Below, one piece after another: positions 45,748 to 55,472 of a stretch of 64,000 nt of DNA (position 1 is the first letter of the stretch; each line of letters begins with the position of its first letter). Below the pieces are notes generated by a model. The model searched no databases and had not been told where the DNA came from. It saw nothing but the letters and a program-made list of their open reading frames with translations. Made by a program: the position numbers and the translations under genes. The stretch is from Bacteroidota bacterium (GTDB taxonomy: Bacteria; Bacteroidota; Ignavibacteria; Ignavibacteriales; Ignavibacteriaceae): the NCBI GenBank assembly GCA_021824565.1, contig JAKAKL010000122.1, forward strand, positions 40,864-104,863. The letters run 5' to 3'.

Positions 45748-46992
45748 ATGATTCCCATTATAGTTCTCACTATTGTTTTTCTTCTTATTGCTGTCCGCCA
45801 AATCGGGAATATTAAATTACAAATCTGGCAAATAATGCTGGGCGGAGCGATTGCTGTTTTGATTGCAGGACAAATCTCTTTTACATCCGCATTTAACTCA
45901 ATAAACTTTGACGTTATATTTTTTCTTTTTGGAATGTTTGTAGTCGGTCAGGCGCTTGAGGAAAGCGGCTTTCTTGAACATTTAACATTTTTGATTTTTA
46001 AAAAGTCAACTTCGGTTAATATACTCGTTCTGACGATTTTATTCTCTATGGGAATCGCTTCTACTTTTCTGATGAACGATACCGTAGCTATTATTGGAAC
46101 CCCGATTGTGCTTTTGATTGCGAAACAGAATAAAATTAATACTAAAGTCCTTTTGCTTGCGCTGGCGTTTGGTGTTACCATTGGCAGCGTTGCAAGTCCA
46201 ATTGGAAACCCTCAAAATTTAATTATAGCAGTTAACGGCGGCGTAAAAAATTCTTTCAATGAATTTTTTCAATACCTTTTTATTCCAACGTTGATCAATC
46301 TTTTTGCTACGTTTGTGGTATTAAAGATATTCTTTAATAAAGACTTTGCCTGTAATGTTGACTTTAGCAAAAAAGTGAAAGATATTAATAATAGACTTTC
46401 CCTATTATCTAAGATTTCTTTGACGATAATAATAACCTTAATTTTCGTTAAAATAATTGTTGTTGGCTTTAATTTAAATTTTGATTTTAGACTTACGTAT
46501 ATCGCTCTTGCAGCATCTTTGCCAGTTCTGCTCTTCAGTGAAAAAAGAATTTCTTTGCTCAAGAAGGTAGACTGGAAAACATTGATCTTTTTTATGTCAA
46601 TGTTCATTTTAATGCAGAGTGTATGGAACACCGGCATTTTCCAGAAAGAAATCTATTCGGAAAAATTTAATCTAACTTCGCCTACTATGATTTTTGCTAT
46701 AAGCGTAATTTTAAGTCAGTTTATTTCCAACGTTCCGCTTGTTGCGTTGTATCTTCCTATTTTACTAAAACTAAATGTGGCAGAAAGCGGAATGATGGCT
46801 CTTGCAGCGGGCAGTACAATTGCCGGAAATCTTTTTATACTCGGCGCGGCGAGCAACGTTATAATAATTCAAAATGCAGAAAGAAGAACCGGCGATACAC
46901 TGACATTCACTGACTTTGCTAAAGTCGGAATCCCATTAACAATATTGAATCTATTGGTTTATTTTATTTATCTTAAAATGTTTTCTGTTTAA
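45748..46992 (+). CDS. SLC13/ArsB/NhaD-type ion transporter
   Basis: A 414-residue membrane protein with about eleven transmembrane helices of the ion-transporter (IT) superfamily. Typical phrases are FLFGMFVVGQALEESGFLEHL, the hairpin MNDTVAIIGTPIVLLIAKQ and the second-repeat SNVPLVALYLPI. GSVASPIGNPQNL is the conserved substrate-loop of ArsB/NhaD/DASS proteins. The ion (arsenite, sodium or a dicarboxylate) cannot be decided. It is 9 bp after the NUDIX gene and so probably in its operon. Confidence 0.85.
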   Translation: MIPIIVLTIVFLLIAVRQIGNIKLQIWQIMLGGAIAVLIAGQISFTSAFNSINFDVIFFLFGMFVVGQALEESGFLEHLTFLIFKKSTSVNILVLTILFSMGIASTFLMNDTVAIIGTPIVLLIAKQNKINTKVLLLALAFGVTIGSVASPIGNPQNLIIAVNGGVKNSFNEFFQYLFIPTLINLFATFVVLKIFFNKDFACNVDFSKKVKDINNRLSLLSKISLTIIITLIFVKIIVVGFNLNFDFRLTYIALAASLPVLLFSEKRISLLKKVDWKTLIFFMSMFILMQSVWNTGIFQKEIYSEKFNLTSPTMIFAISVILSQFISNVPLVALYLPILLKLNVAESGMMALAAGSTIAGNLFILGAASNVIIIQNAERRTGDTLTFTDFAKVGIPLTILNLLVYFIYLKMFSV

Positions 46993-47048
46993 GCTGTCCG
47001 TTGATTTTCTTATCTTTACTCCTCAAAAATTTATGAGACAAGACTAAT

Positions 47049-49637
47049 ATGACTTCTAACGAGATCCGACAGCAATTTTTAGATTTCTTCCAAAGCAAGC
47101 AGCATAAGATTGTTCACAGCGCGCCAGTAGTTCCTTTTGATGATCCTACGCTTCTTTTCACCAACGCCGGTATGAATCAATTTAAAGATGTTTTTTTAGG
47201 AACCGGTACTCGCGATTATAAACGCGCAGCTGATACTCAAAAATGTATTCGTGTTAGCGGTAAGCATAACGATCTCGAAGAAGTGGGACACGACACTTAT
47301 CATCACACATTTTTTGAAATGCTCGGCAATTGGTCTTTCGGTGATTATTATAAACCCGAAGCAATTGAGTGGGCGTGGGAACTATTAACGGATGTATGGA
47401 AACTTCCTAAGGAAAGATTGTGGGCAACAGTTTTTAGAGAGGATGACGAAGCATATGAATTGTGGAAATCAAAAACAGATATAAACCCAAATCATATTTT
47501 AAGATTTGATGAGAAAGATAATTTCTGGGAAATGGGCGAAACCGGTCCATGCGGTCCATGCTCTGAAGTTCATATTAATTTAAGCGATGATTTTGATAAT
47601 CCAAAGTTTGTTAACGCCGGCGTACCGGAATGCATAGAAATTTGGAATCTTGTTTTCATTCAATATAACCGCGATGAAACCGGTGCGCTGCACGAACTTC
47701 CCGCAAAGCATGTTGATACCGGCATGGGATTCGAAAGAGTTTGTGCAGTAATGCAAAAGAAAAATTCCAACTACGACACGGACGTTTTTATGCCGCTGAT
47801 AAACGCCGTTTCAAAATTGTCGGACATTAAATACGAAAAAGAAGAAGACAAGATTCCCATGCGCGTAATTGCGGATCATATCCGTACTCTTACCTTCGCA
47901 ATTAGTGATGGAGCAGTTCCAAGCAACGAAGGACGAGGTTATGTTTTGCGAAGAATCCTGCGCCGTGCCGCGCGTTACGGAAGAAAATTAAATTTGAACA
48001 AACCTTTCCTCTACAAATTAGTTGACATTGTTACTTCAACTATGGGAAATGTATTTCCGGAGTTAAAAGAAAAACAAAGCTACGTTGAAAAGGTAATTCA
48101 TTCCGAAGAAGAAAGCTTTAACGCAACGCTCGATCATGGAATCGAATTGTTTGAAGAGGTGATAAAAAAACTTTCGGCTTCTAATAAAAAAATAATTCCG
48201 GGCGAAGAAATTTTTAAGCTGTATGATACTTTCGGTTTTCCCGTTGACCTAACAAACGTTATGGCGAAAGAAAAAGGATTCTCTCTTGATGAAGCCGGCT
48301 TCAATAAGTTAATGGAAGAACAAAAACAGCGCACGCGTGAAGCTTCAAAAGAAAAATTTGCCTCTGTAAATGTTTCGTTGAATAATCTTGATTCATTCGA
48401 TTTGATTAATAACGAAAAATCTGTTTTTATCGGCTACGATGATTTGACATCTAGTTCGATAATTGTCGGAAGAAAAAAAGAAGAAGCCGGAAAAGATTTG
48501 ATTGTTTTAGATAAAACTCCTTTTTATGTCGAAGCTGGCGGTCAGATTGATGATTTGGGAAATATCCTGAGCGGATCAAATTCATTTAAAGTAATTGACG
48601 TGGCGAAAGTAGAAAACAAAATTATTCACGTGATTGAAAATGAAACCGACAGTCAGCTTATTCCTGGAACGAAGATAATTGCAAACGTTGATGAATCTCG
48701 CCGCTGGGATATTATGCGCAATCATTCAGCCACACACTTTCTTGACGCTGCTCTAAGAAAAATTTTAGGAACGCATGTTCAGCAGGCAGGCTCGTACGTG
48801 GGTCCGGATAGGCTTCGCTTTGACTTCTCGCATTTCGCAAAGTTAAGTGAAAGCGAAATTAAAGATATTGAAGTTCTTGTCAACGAACAGCTAAGAAGAA
48901 ATATTCCTCTGCAGCATCACCGCAATGTTCCATTTGAAGAAGCAAAAAAAATGGGTGCGCTTATGTTCTTCGGAGATAAGTACGGCGATTTTGTAAACGT
49001 AGTTCAGTTCGGCGACTTCAGCATGGAATTCTGCGGCGGAACCCACGTTAAAAATTCTTCGCAGATAGGATTGTTCAAAATTATTAGCGAGTCTTCAATC
49101 TCAAGCGGCGTTAGAAGAATTGAAGCTGTTACAGGCGCCGGAGTGGAAAAATATATTCATTCGCAGATTGAACATCTTAAACTGCACGAAGAGAAAATTT
49201 CAGAGCTGCTTGAAACAAAAAAGAAACTTGAAAAAGAAATTTCAGAATTGAAACTTCATGATAAGCTTGGTCAAATTGATTCGGTTCTTTCAAAATCGTT
49301 TGAAGTGGACGGCGTTAAAATTTTCAAAGCAAAAATAGACGCCGACAATATGGAAGAATTAAAATCGTTCGGAGACGAGATTAGAAATAAAATTAAATCG
49401 GGCGTTGGAGTTTTAATTTCCGGAGTCGAAGGCAAAGCAGGAATTGTTTGTGTTGTATCAGATGATTTGATTAAAGAGAAAAAGCTAAGCGCGGGCAAAA
49501 TTGTTGGTGAGCTTGCGAAGCTTGTAGGCGGCGGCGGCGGCGGACGTCCTCATCTTGCGACTGCCGGCGGGAAAGAAGTTGAAAAAATTCCTTCTGCTTT
49601 ATCTTCGGTTGAAGAAACTGTAAAAAAATTTCTTTAA
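47049..49637 (+). CDS. alaS: Alanyl-tRNA synthetase
   Basis: This 862-residue class II synthetase has all modules. The aminoacylation core shows LLFTNAGMNQFKDVFLG, NWSFGDYY, and GPCGPCSEVH. The editing domain shows HSATHFLDAALRKILGTHVQQAGS and the zinc ligands in FCGGTHV. The C-terminal C-Ala domain ends with GGGGGGRPHLATAGG. Length is standard. It is probably transcribed together with radA, 70 bp downstream. Confidence 0.97.
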   Translation: MTSNEIRQQFLDFFQSKQHKIVHSAPVVPFDDPTLLFTNAGMNQFKDVFLGTGTRDYKRAADTQKCIRVSGKHNDLEEVGHDTYHHTFFEMLGNWSFGDYYKPEAIEWAWELLTDVWKLPKERLWATVFREDDEAYELWKSKTDINPNHILRFDEKDNFWEMGETGPCGPCSEVHINLSDDFDNPKFVNAGVPECIEIWNLVFIQYNRDETGALHELPAKHVDTGMGFERVCAVMQKKNSNYDTDVFMPLINAVSKLSDIKYEKEEDKIPMRVIADHIRTLTFAISDGAVPSNEGRGYVLRRILRRAARYGRKLNLNKPFLYKLVDIVTSTMGNVFPELKEKQSYVEKVIHSEEESFNATLDHGIELFEEVIKKLSASNKKIIPGEEIFKLYDTFGFPVDLTNVMAKEKGFSLDEAGFNKLMEEQKQRTREASKEKFASVNVSLNNLDSFDLINNEKSVFIGYDDLTSSSIIVGRKKEEAGKDLIVLDKTPFYVEAGGQIDDLGNILSGSNSFKVIDVAKVENKIIHVIENETDSQLIPGTKIIANVDESRRWDIMRNHSATHFLDAALRKILGTHVQQAGSYVGPDRLRFDFSHFAKLSESEIKDIEVLVNEQLRRNIPLQHHRNVPFEEAKKMGALMFFGDKYGDFVNVVQFGDFSMEFCGGTHVKNSSQIGLFKIISESSISSGVRRIEAVTGAGVEKYIHSQIEHLKLHEEKISELLETKKKLEKEISELKLHDKLGQIDSVLSKSFEVDGVKIFKAKIDADNMEELKSFGDEIRNKIKSGVGVLISGVEGKAGIVCVVSDDLIKEKKLSAGKIVGELAKLVGGGGGGRPHLATAGGKEVEKIPSALSSVEETVKKFL

Positions 49638-49707
49638 TTTCTATACAAAGAAATTTTAAGTTCAATGCGCTTAGTCTATTTTTATAAATTAAAATCGAGG
49701 GAATAGG

Positions 49708-51057
49708 TTGAGTAAAACAAAAATTAAATATGTCTGTTCAAATTGCGGCTATGAATCATTGCGCTGGCTTGGTAAATGCCCGGAATGCGATAGCTGGAAT
49801 TCTTTTACAGAGGAAATAGTTGAAGCGGATAAGCAGAAAAAAATAACTTACAAGGGGAATGTTGCAATCAATAGTATAGATCAAATTTCTGCAAATGAAG
49901 AAGAAAGAATAAAAACCAGGATCGAGGAATTCGATAGAGTCCTTGGTGGCGGTCTTATGCCGGGTTCCGTTATTCTGCTAGGCGGCGACCCGGGAATAGG
50001 CAAATCAACTCTCGCAATGCAAGCAGCATCAAACATAAAAGAAAAAGTTTTATATGTTACCGGAGAGGAATCCGCCAAACAAATAAAGATTCGTGCTAAC
50101 CGTTTAAAAATAAAATCGGAAAATTTTTATGTTCTTGCTGAAACGGATATGTCAGTTATTATCAGCGGCATAAATAATTTATCTCCGGCTGTTGTGGTTA
50201 TTGATTCAATTCAAACGATGTACAGGAGCGAGCTGGAAAACTCTCCCGGGACAATTACTCAAATCCGTGAGAGTACAGCACTTTTGATGGAAGAAGCTAA
50301 GAGGAATTTATTTAGCGTAATAATAATCGGTCATGTTACAAAGGAAGGAATGATAGCCGGTCCTAAAATTCTGGAACACATTGTCGATACAGTAATACAA
50401 TTTGAAGGAGAGTCAAATCATTCATTTAGAATATTAAGAGCGCAGAAAAATAGATTCGGCAGCACAAATGAAATTGGTGTTTTCGAAATGCACGAGGATG
50501 GTTTGACGGAAGTAAAAAATCCAAGCGAACTATTTTTGAGTGAAAGAGAAAAAGAATCAGCTGGATCAGCAGTAACAGCAACAATAGAAGGCACGCGCCC
50601 GATACTGCTTGAAGTGCAGGCTTTAGTTACGCCTTCAAATTACGGGAATCCGCAGCGAGTAGCCACGGGCTTTGATTACCGCCGTCTTTCAATTTTACTT
50701 GCCGTACTTGAAAAAAGAGCCGGCTTGCGACTTTCGGCTGCAAATGTTTTTTTGAATCTTGCTGGCGGGGCAAAAATAAATGAGCCCGCAATTGATCTTT
50801 CGATTTGCTGTTCAATAGCTTCGAGCCTGCTCGATAAAATTGTGGATAACAATACGGTGGTAATCGGCGAAGTCGGGTTAGGCGGAGAAATTCGCAGTGT
50901 TGGTAATATAGAAAAAAGAATTCAAGAAGCCGAAAAATTAGGATTCAAAAAAGTCATTCTGCCCAAAAACAACATGAAAGGTATAAAAAATAACGGGACG
51001 ATCCGGATAATTCCCGCCGAAAATTTATCTGAGGTAATAAATATACTTTTAAAATAA
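49708..51057 (+). CDS. radA: DNA repair protein RadA (Sms)
   Basis: A 449-residue RecA-like ATPase that helps branch migration in recombination. It has the N-terminal zinc ribbon CSNCGYESLRWLGKCPEC, Walker A GGDPGIGKST near residue 94, the RadA-specific KNRFG motif (AQKNRFGSTNEIG) and the Lon-like C-terminal domain. It starts with TTG at 49708. No terminator is obvious, though an AAAAGCC/GGCTTTT inverted repeat follows its stop. Confidence 0.96.
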   Translation: MSKTKIKYVCSNCGYESLRWLGKCPECDSWNSFTEEIVEADKQKKITYKGNVAINSIDQISANEEERIKTRIEEFDRVLGGGLMPGSVILLGGDPGIGKSTLAMQAASNIKEKVLYVTGEESAKQIKIRANRLKIKSENFYVLAETDMSVIISGINNLSPAVVVIDSIQTMYRSELENSPGTITQIRESTALLMEEAKRNLFSVIIIGHVTKEGMIAGPKILEHIVDTVIQFEGESNHSFRILRAQKNRFGSTNEIGVFEMHEDGLTEVKNPSELFLSEREKESAGSAVTATIEGTRPILLEVQALVTPSNYGNPQRVATGFDYRRLSILLAVLEKRAGLRLSAANVFLNLAGGAKINEPAIDLSICCSIASSLLDKIVDNNTVVIGEVGLGGEIRSVGNIEKRIQEAEKLGFKKVILPKNNMKGIKNNGTIRIIPAENLSEVINILLK

Positions 51058-51209
51058 AAGCCGTTTACCCTTATTTTAGTGGCTTTTACGGATGTGGCGG
51101 AAACCGCTAACCCTTAAAAAAATATTTTGTTTTCTTAAATAATAATATTATTTTTCTCGGCGGTTTAAAAAACTGCACTGTTTTATTCATATTTTTTAGA
51201 GGTAAGTTA

Positions 51210-51461
51210 GTGAGTACTAAACTTTTTGTGGGATCACTCCCGTGGGCAGTTAATGACGATGCTTTGAAGTCTACATTCGAAGTTCATGGTACCGTCGTTT
51301 CTGCTAAAGTGATTACTGATCGTCAGACCGGTAGATCGAGAGGCTTTGGATTTGTTGAAATGGAAAACGAAACCGAGGCAAGCAAGGCTATTGAAGCACT
51401 TAATGGAGCGGAATTAAAAGGACGCAACATTGTGGTAAGCGAAGCTAAACCGAAAGGCTAA
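51210..51461 (+). CDS. RRM RNA-binding protein
   Basis: An 83-residue single RNA-recognition-motif protein of the bacterial Rbp type. RNP2 is KLFVGSLPW at residues 4-12 and RNP1 is RSRGFGFVEM near residue 44. It starts with GTG at 51210 after an AGAGGTAAG SD. Such proteins are abundant in Cyanobacteria and Bacteroidota and are often cold-induced. The AT-rich 150-nt leader could carry such control. A strong terminator follows. Confidence 0.93.
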   Translation: MSTKLFVGSLPWAVNDDALKSTFEVHGTVVSAKVITDRQTGRSRGFGFVEMENETEASKAIEALNGAELKGRNIVVSEAKPKG

Positions 51462-51488
51462 AAAAATATTAGGTTACTTGCATTTCTC

Positions 51489-51518
51489 AAAGCGCTCTGG
51501 TGAGCGCTTTTCTATTTT
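51489..51518 (+). terminator. Terminator of the RRM gene
   Basis: A 9-bp perfect stem (AAAGCGCTC, loop TGGT, GAGCGCTTT; 51489-51510) is followed by TCTATTTT. It also separates the RRM gene from the convergent DUF5686 gene. Confidence 0.88.
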
Positions 51519-53925
51519 AAAGTATAAATGTATTTATGCCGATTCTAAAATTATTTTCACCTCTGTAATTTAATCTCCACGCAAATTCTAACTCAATTGG
51601 AATAAGAGGATGACCAATCCCGAAACCTGCTTCATAAAACAAATGCGGTAATGTTTGTACCGGCTGGACTAAAATCGAGCTGGAACTGCTGCTGATGCCG
51701 GCGTATGCTGCGTTAACAAAGGCTTCAAGTTGAATATCCCAATCTTTCAAACCGGGAATCCCGAGAAACCTGAATAACTCGTCTCCTATATATTCTTGAA
51801 GATTCAACGTCGCAATTTTATTGCCAAGAATTTCATTAACATTTAAAGTTCTAAAAGAATAATCCTGTGCTGTTAAATTAATGTTGCCAGGCAGAGAATA
51901 TAAAAGCTGGTATGGAAGCTTTCCATCCGTATACATTCCATAAGCCCGGAAATAAAGCGCTGTTGATCCAAAAGTATTAATTGAGCCGTAGCTTTTCAGT
52001 TCGTATAAAGAGTAATTAATGCTGCTTTGCAAAGCAGTATTAGACAAAGTTACATTGCCCTGCAAAACGGCATAAGACCGTCCAAGCGAAATTTTCCTTC
52101 TGAAATATCCGTCTTCTATATAATCTCTAAAGTCTAAAGTGAAGCCTGCCGTAATAGCATTAATTTTAGTTTCATATATCGGCGGGTTGTCTATAAATGT
52201 TTTATTCTTTGCAAAGAAGGAAAAATCGGTATTCTTAAAAGCGTTGTTGTCAGTATGATTTATAAATCCGGCGCTTAAACTAAGTACAGGAAAGACATCG
52301 CCAGATACTTTTACCTCGAACCCTTTTGTATAATAATAATTACGGAATTCATATTTGGAAACCAGCGCAAGCACAGTGGATGTTAAATCATTATAGTTGT
52401 CTGAGTTTCCGAATAGAACATTTAATTTATCATACGCATTTATAGAAAATTTATAAGTGCGGTAATCTCCGAAAAGATATGAGAGATTTAAATTTGATTT
52501 TAATTTCTTATCTGAAAAGCCGTAAGAAAACTGCGCCGATGAATTCATTCTCATGTCCAATGCATTTCTAAGGAACATACCGAAGTCAATTGTATGCCCT
52601 TCCACGCGGTTGAAATGATACATCCCGAGTGGAGCGCTTATGGAAAGATTATCGGTAAGATCAAATTTTGCAGATAGAGGAGAAAACTTATCCCAAAAGC
52701 TTTGCGGAACGCTGCTCAAGCTGTCGATTCTTTCATAGGCAGCTTTCTCTTCGCGTGTGTTTGGAATAGTCTGAACGTTCTCCCAGTAGGTAGAATCTTT
52801 TTTATCCGCATCCGGCAGAACGGAAATTATTGCTTTACCGAAAATATTTTTTGGAATGGGCTGGTTTATTTTATAATTATAAAGAATAGTATTCAGCTCG
52901 AAACCAAACCTCACAAGCCCTAAGTAATTTGCAGTTAGAAATAGTCTGAAGTCAGCCGGCATAAAGACAGAATCGCCGAAGTTGGAAAACTGCTGAAAGA
53001 CAAAAATGCTGTCAAAGAGTCCGGCGGTATTTGCAGCGCGGTTAATTCCCAGTTCAACTTTTAAGAGATCGAAAGTGCCGTCGGTAATATAAATATTTCC
53101 TTTAAAGCCCGGGTCGCTTTCATTCAGCGGCTCCATATATATTTGATAAACTTTCTGTTTGTCTTTTGCAAAAGTATTTTCAAGATGATAGTCATAATAG
53201 TTTAATGCTTTAGAAGCGAGAGGTCCGGGCAAATCTTTCCCTAAGAAATTAATATCATCTCTATAAAAATCCTGAACCAGCCTTCCGCCAGAAACCGTGT
53301 TTACGAAAGAAGGAATGTTTGCCGACTGCTTTCGTGCTGTAATTATTTCTTTGTAGCTGCCTGGCTTTTGATAATAACCTTCACTTTCATTTTCAATTAT
53401 ACCGGTAATTTTAAGGGCGGATGAGTCGCCGCCTACATCTAAACCAACGCTATGACCGCTGGCTCTGAAATCTTTTTGCGTTCTCACTGTCCCTTTTGTG
53501 TATGCTTCAAACTCGTAACTTAAAAGACTCTTGTCCCGTTCTTCCTTTCGTGCAATAGCCTTGCGAATAATTTTTACTGCGGGATTTTCGCCGGGCAGAA
53601 CTACGATTGGAGGTAAATTTATATCTGACTGGACAAGGTTGAAATTTATCCCGCGAAAATTTTGATTAAGATTAATAGAAACCGTATCGGAATTATATCC
53701 GATATACGAAGCAACTAAGCTATACTTTCCTTTATTTAATCTTAATTCATACTCGCCGTTTTTGTTTGCTGCGGTTCCAATTGAATAATTTATAACTCTT
53801 ACGTTTGCGTAAGCAAGAGCGTTGTGAGATGATGCGTCGACAATTTTTCCTCTTAGGAAATATTGCTGCGCCGGAACTGCGCACGATGTTAATAAAACAA
53901 ATAATAAAATACGGAAGAACTTCAT
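51517..53925 (-). CDS. DUF5686 / CarboxypepD_reg-like outer-membrane protein
   Basis: This 802-residue protein has a lipoprotein-like or Sec signal (FRILLFVLLTSCAVPAQQ) and a carboxypeptidase-regulatory-like beta-sandwich (residues about 22-100, GKIVDASSHNALAYANVRV). A long beta-barrel-rich region covers the DUF5686 family and ends in a barrel strand (FRIGINTFIL). Such proteins are typical of Bacteroidota outer membranes, and their function is unknown. It is divergent from the first M16 gene; a perfect palindrome lies in the shared 203-bp promoter region. Confidence 0.88.
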   Translation of the reverse strand: MKFFRILLFVLLTSCAVPAQQYFLRGKIVDASSHNALAYANVRVINYSIGTAANKNGEYELRLNKGKYSLVASYIGYNSDTVSINLNQNFRGINFNLVQSDINLPPIVVLPGENPAVKIIRKAIARKEERDKSLLSYEFEAYTKGTVRTQKDFRASGHSVGLDVGGDSSALKITGIIENESEGYYQKPGSYKEIITARKQSANIPSFVNTVSGGRLVQDFYRDDINFLGKDLPGPLASKALNYYDYHLENTFAKDKQKVYQIYMEPLNESDPGFKGNIYITDGTFDLLKVELGINRAANTAGLFDSIFVFQQFSNFGDSVFMPADFRLFLTANYLGLVRFGFELNTILYNYKINQPIPKNIFGKAIISVLPDADKKDSTYWENVQTIPNTREEKAAYERIDSLSSVPQSFWDKFSPLSAKFDLTDNLSISAPLGMYHFNRVEGHTIDFGMFLRNALDMRMNSSAQFSYGFSDKKLKSNLNLSYLFGDYRTYKFSINAYDKLNVLFGNSDNYNDLTSTVLALVSKYEFRNYYYTKGFEVKVSGDVFPVLSLSAGFINHTDNNAFKNTDFSFFAKNKTFIDNPPIYETKINAITAGFTLDFRDYIEDGYFRRKISLGRSYAVLQGNVTLSNTALQSSINYSLYELKSYGSINTFGSTALYFRAYGMYTDGKLPYQLLYSLPGNINLTAQDYSFRTLNVNEILGNKIATLNLQEYIGDELFRFLGIPGLKDWDIQLEAFVNAAYAGISSSSSSILVQPVQTLPHLFYEAGFGIGHPLIPIELEFAWRLNYRGENNFRIGINTFIL

Positions 53926-53950
53926 TTTTCCCTCAATGCAGAAAATTGAT

Positions 53951-53967
53951 ATTACTAACTTAGTAAT
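53951..53967. promoter_or_regulatory. Operator-like palindrome between divergent genes
   Basis: ATTACTAACTTAGTAAT is a perfect inverted repeat with 8-bp arms around one central base, flanked by GAT and, after one extra A, ATATC, which extends the symmetry. It lies 26 bp upstream of the DUF5686 start codon and about 160 bp before the M16 gene. A regulator binding it could control one or both genes. Confidence 0.45.
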
Positions 53968-54128
53968 AATATCTATTGCATGAATAAATTTTTGAAGAAT
54001 GGGAAATATGAATGATGATGAGCGAAAAGTAATCCATTGAAAATTATTATCTCTTAATTCCTTTTATTGAAACTCTTAATCTTTTAATTTTGCAGGACTA
54101 TTTTCTGGTCTCTAATTAACTCAAGGAT

Positions 54129-55472
54129 TTGATAATGAAAAGAAAATTTGCGGGAATAATTTTATTGTCCCTCTTTATAATTTTGCCCGGCTACAGTCAG
54201 GTTAAAATTAATTTCACGGAGTACGATCTGGATAACGGACTTCATGTTATACTTCATCAGGATAAATCTACGCCGATTGTTGCGATCAATGTTCTGTATC
54301 ATGTAGGTTCAAAAAACGAAAAACCCGATAGAACCGGCTTTGCGCACTTCTTCGAGCATCTGATGTTTTCCGGTACGAAATATATTCCCCGCGGCGATTA
54401 CTATAAGATGATACAAAATGCGGGCGGGCAATTGAATGCAAATACAACACAGGACAGAACTCTATATTATGAGATCCTACCTTCAAACCAGCTTGCACTC
54501 GGCTTGTGGATGGAATCTGAAAGGATGCTGCATCTAAAAATCGACAGCATATCAGTTGAGACTCAACGAAAAGTTGTTAAAGAAGAAAGAAGACAGCGCT
54601 ACGACAACCAGCCGTATGGAAGCGTGTTCGAAAATATTTTTAAAGACGCGTATAAAGTTTATCCGTATAAATGGGTTCCTATTGGATCCGTGCAGTATAT
54701 TGACAAGGCAACGCTGCCCGAATTCATAGATTTTTATCATACTTATTACGTCCCGCAGAATGCCACGCTGTCAATTGCCGGCGACATTGATATTAATAAA
54801 ACGAAAGAGTTGATTAAAGAATATTTCGGATCAATTCCCAAAGGGACCAAAGATATTTATCGTCCAAATGTCGTTGAACCTCCGCAGACTTCGGAAATTA
54901 TTGATACTGTTTATGATAATATTCAGCTTCCGGCTGTTATTGAAGCTTATCATATCCCTGCAGTAGGGACGAAGGATTTTTATCCGCTCGATATGCTTAC
55001 AACGCTGCTTGCTGTTGGGAAAAGCTCTCGACTTTACAAAGCGGTTGTGGACAGCGAACAGAAAGCAGTTGACGTTGAAGCATTCTCTTTTGGTCTCGAA
55101 GCCCCCGGATTGTTTATAAGCCTCGGCATTGCGAACAAAGGCGTTAGCGCAAACGATCTTCAAAATTCAATCGATGAACAAATCGAAAAAATAAAGAATA
55201 ATTTAATTTCGGATGAAGAGCTCCAAAAACTGAAGAACTTAATTGAATCAAGAGCGGTAAGCTCGGTAGCAACTGACGCCGGCGTCGCTGAAAACCTTGC
55301 TGAATACCACGTCATCTACGGCAGCACCGATTTAATAAATACAAATCTTCAGCGGTATCTTGACGTTACCAAAGAAGATATTAAAAGAGTTGCCGATCAA
55401 TATTTGACGAAGGAAAATAGAGTTGTACTTATTTATCTGCCAAAGTCGCTTCAGCAGAAGGAGGGTAAGTAA
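54129..55472 (+). CDS. M16-family zinc metallopeptidase (catalytic subunit)
   Basis: A 447-residue insulinase/pitrilysin-type peptidase. A signal peptide (FAGIILLSLFIILPGYSQ) precedes the domain, so it is periplasmic or outer-membrane linked. The inverted zinc motif HFFEH is at residues 73-77, and further conserved residues lie in KEERRQRYDNQPYG. It directly abuts the second M16 gene, whose ATG starts right after its stop. The pair resembles two-subunit M16B enzymes, one active and one non-catalytic. Confidence 0.93.
   Translation: MIMKRKFAGIILLSLFIILPGYSQVKINFTEYDLDNGLHVILHQDKSTPIVAINVLYHVGSKNEKPDRTGFAHFFEHLMFSGTKYIPRGDYYKMIQNAGGQLNANTTQDRTLYYEILPSNQLALGLWMESERMLHLKIDSISVETQRKVVKEERRQRYDNQPYGSVFENIFKDAYKVYPYKWVPIGSVQYIDKATLPEFIDFYHTYYVPQNATLSIAGDIDINKTKELIKEYFGSIPKGTKDIYRPNVVEPPQTSEIIDTVYDNIQLPAVIEAYHIPAVGTKDFYPLDMLTTLLAVGKSSRLYKAVVDSEQKAVDVEAFSFGLEAPGLFISLGIANKGVSANDLQNSIDEQIEKIKNNLISDEELQKLKNLIESRAVSSVATDAGVAENLAEYHVIYGSTDLINTNLQRYLDVTKEDIKRVADQYLTKENRVVLIYLPKSLQQKEGK

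Noticed and set aside
51060..51209. Cold-shock-type structured leader or small RNA before the RRM gene
   Set aside because: Small inverted repeats (AAAAGCC/GGCTTTT, GCGGAAACCGC) are present but no convincing larger fold; they may be only the radA end.
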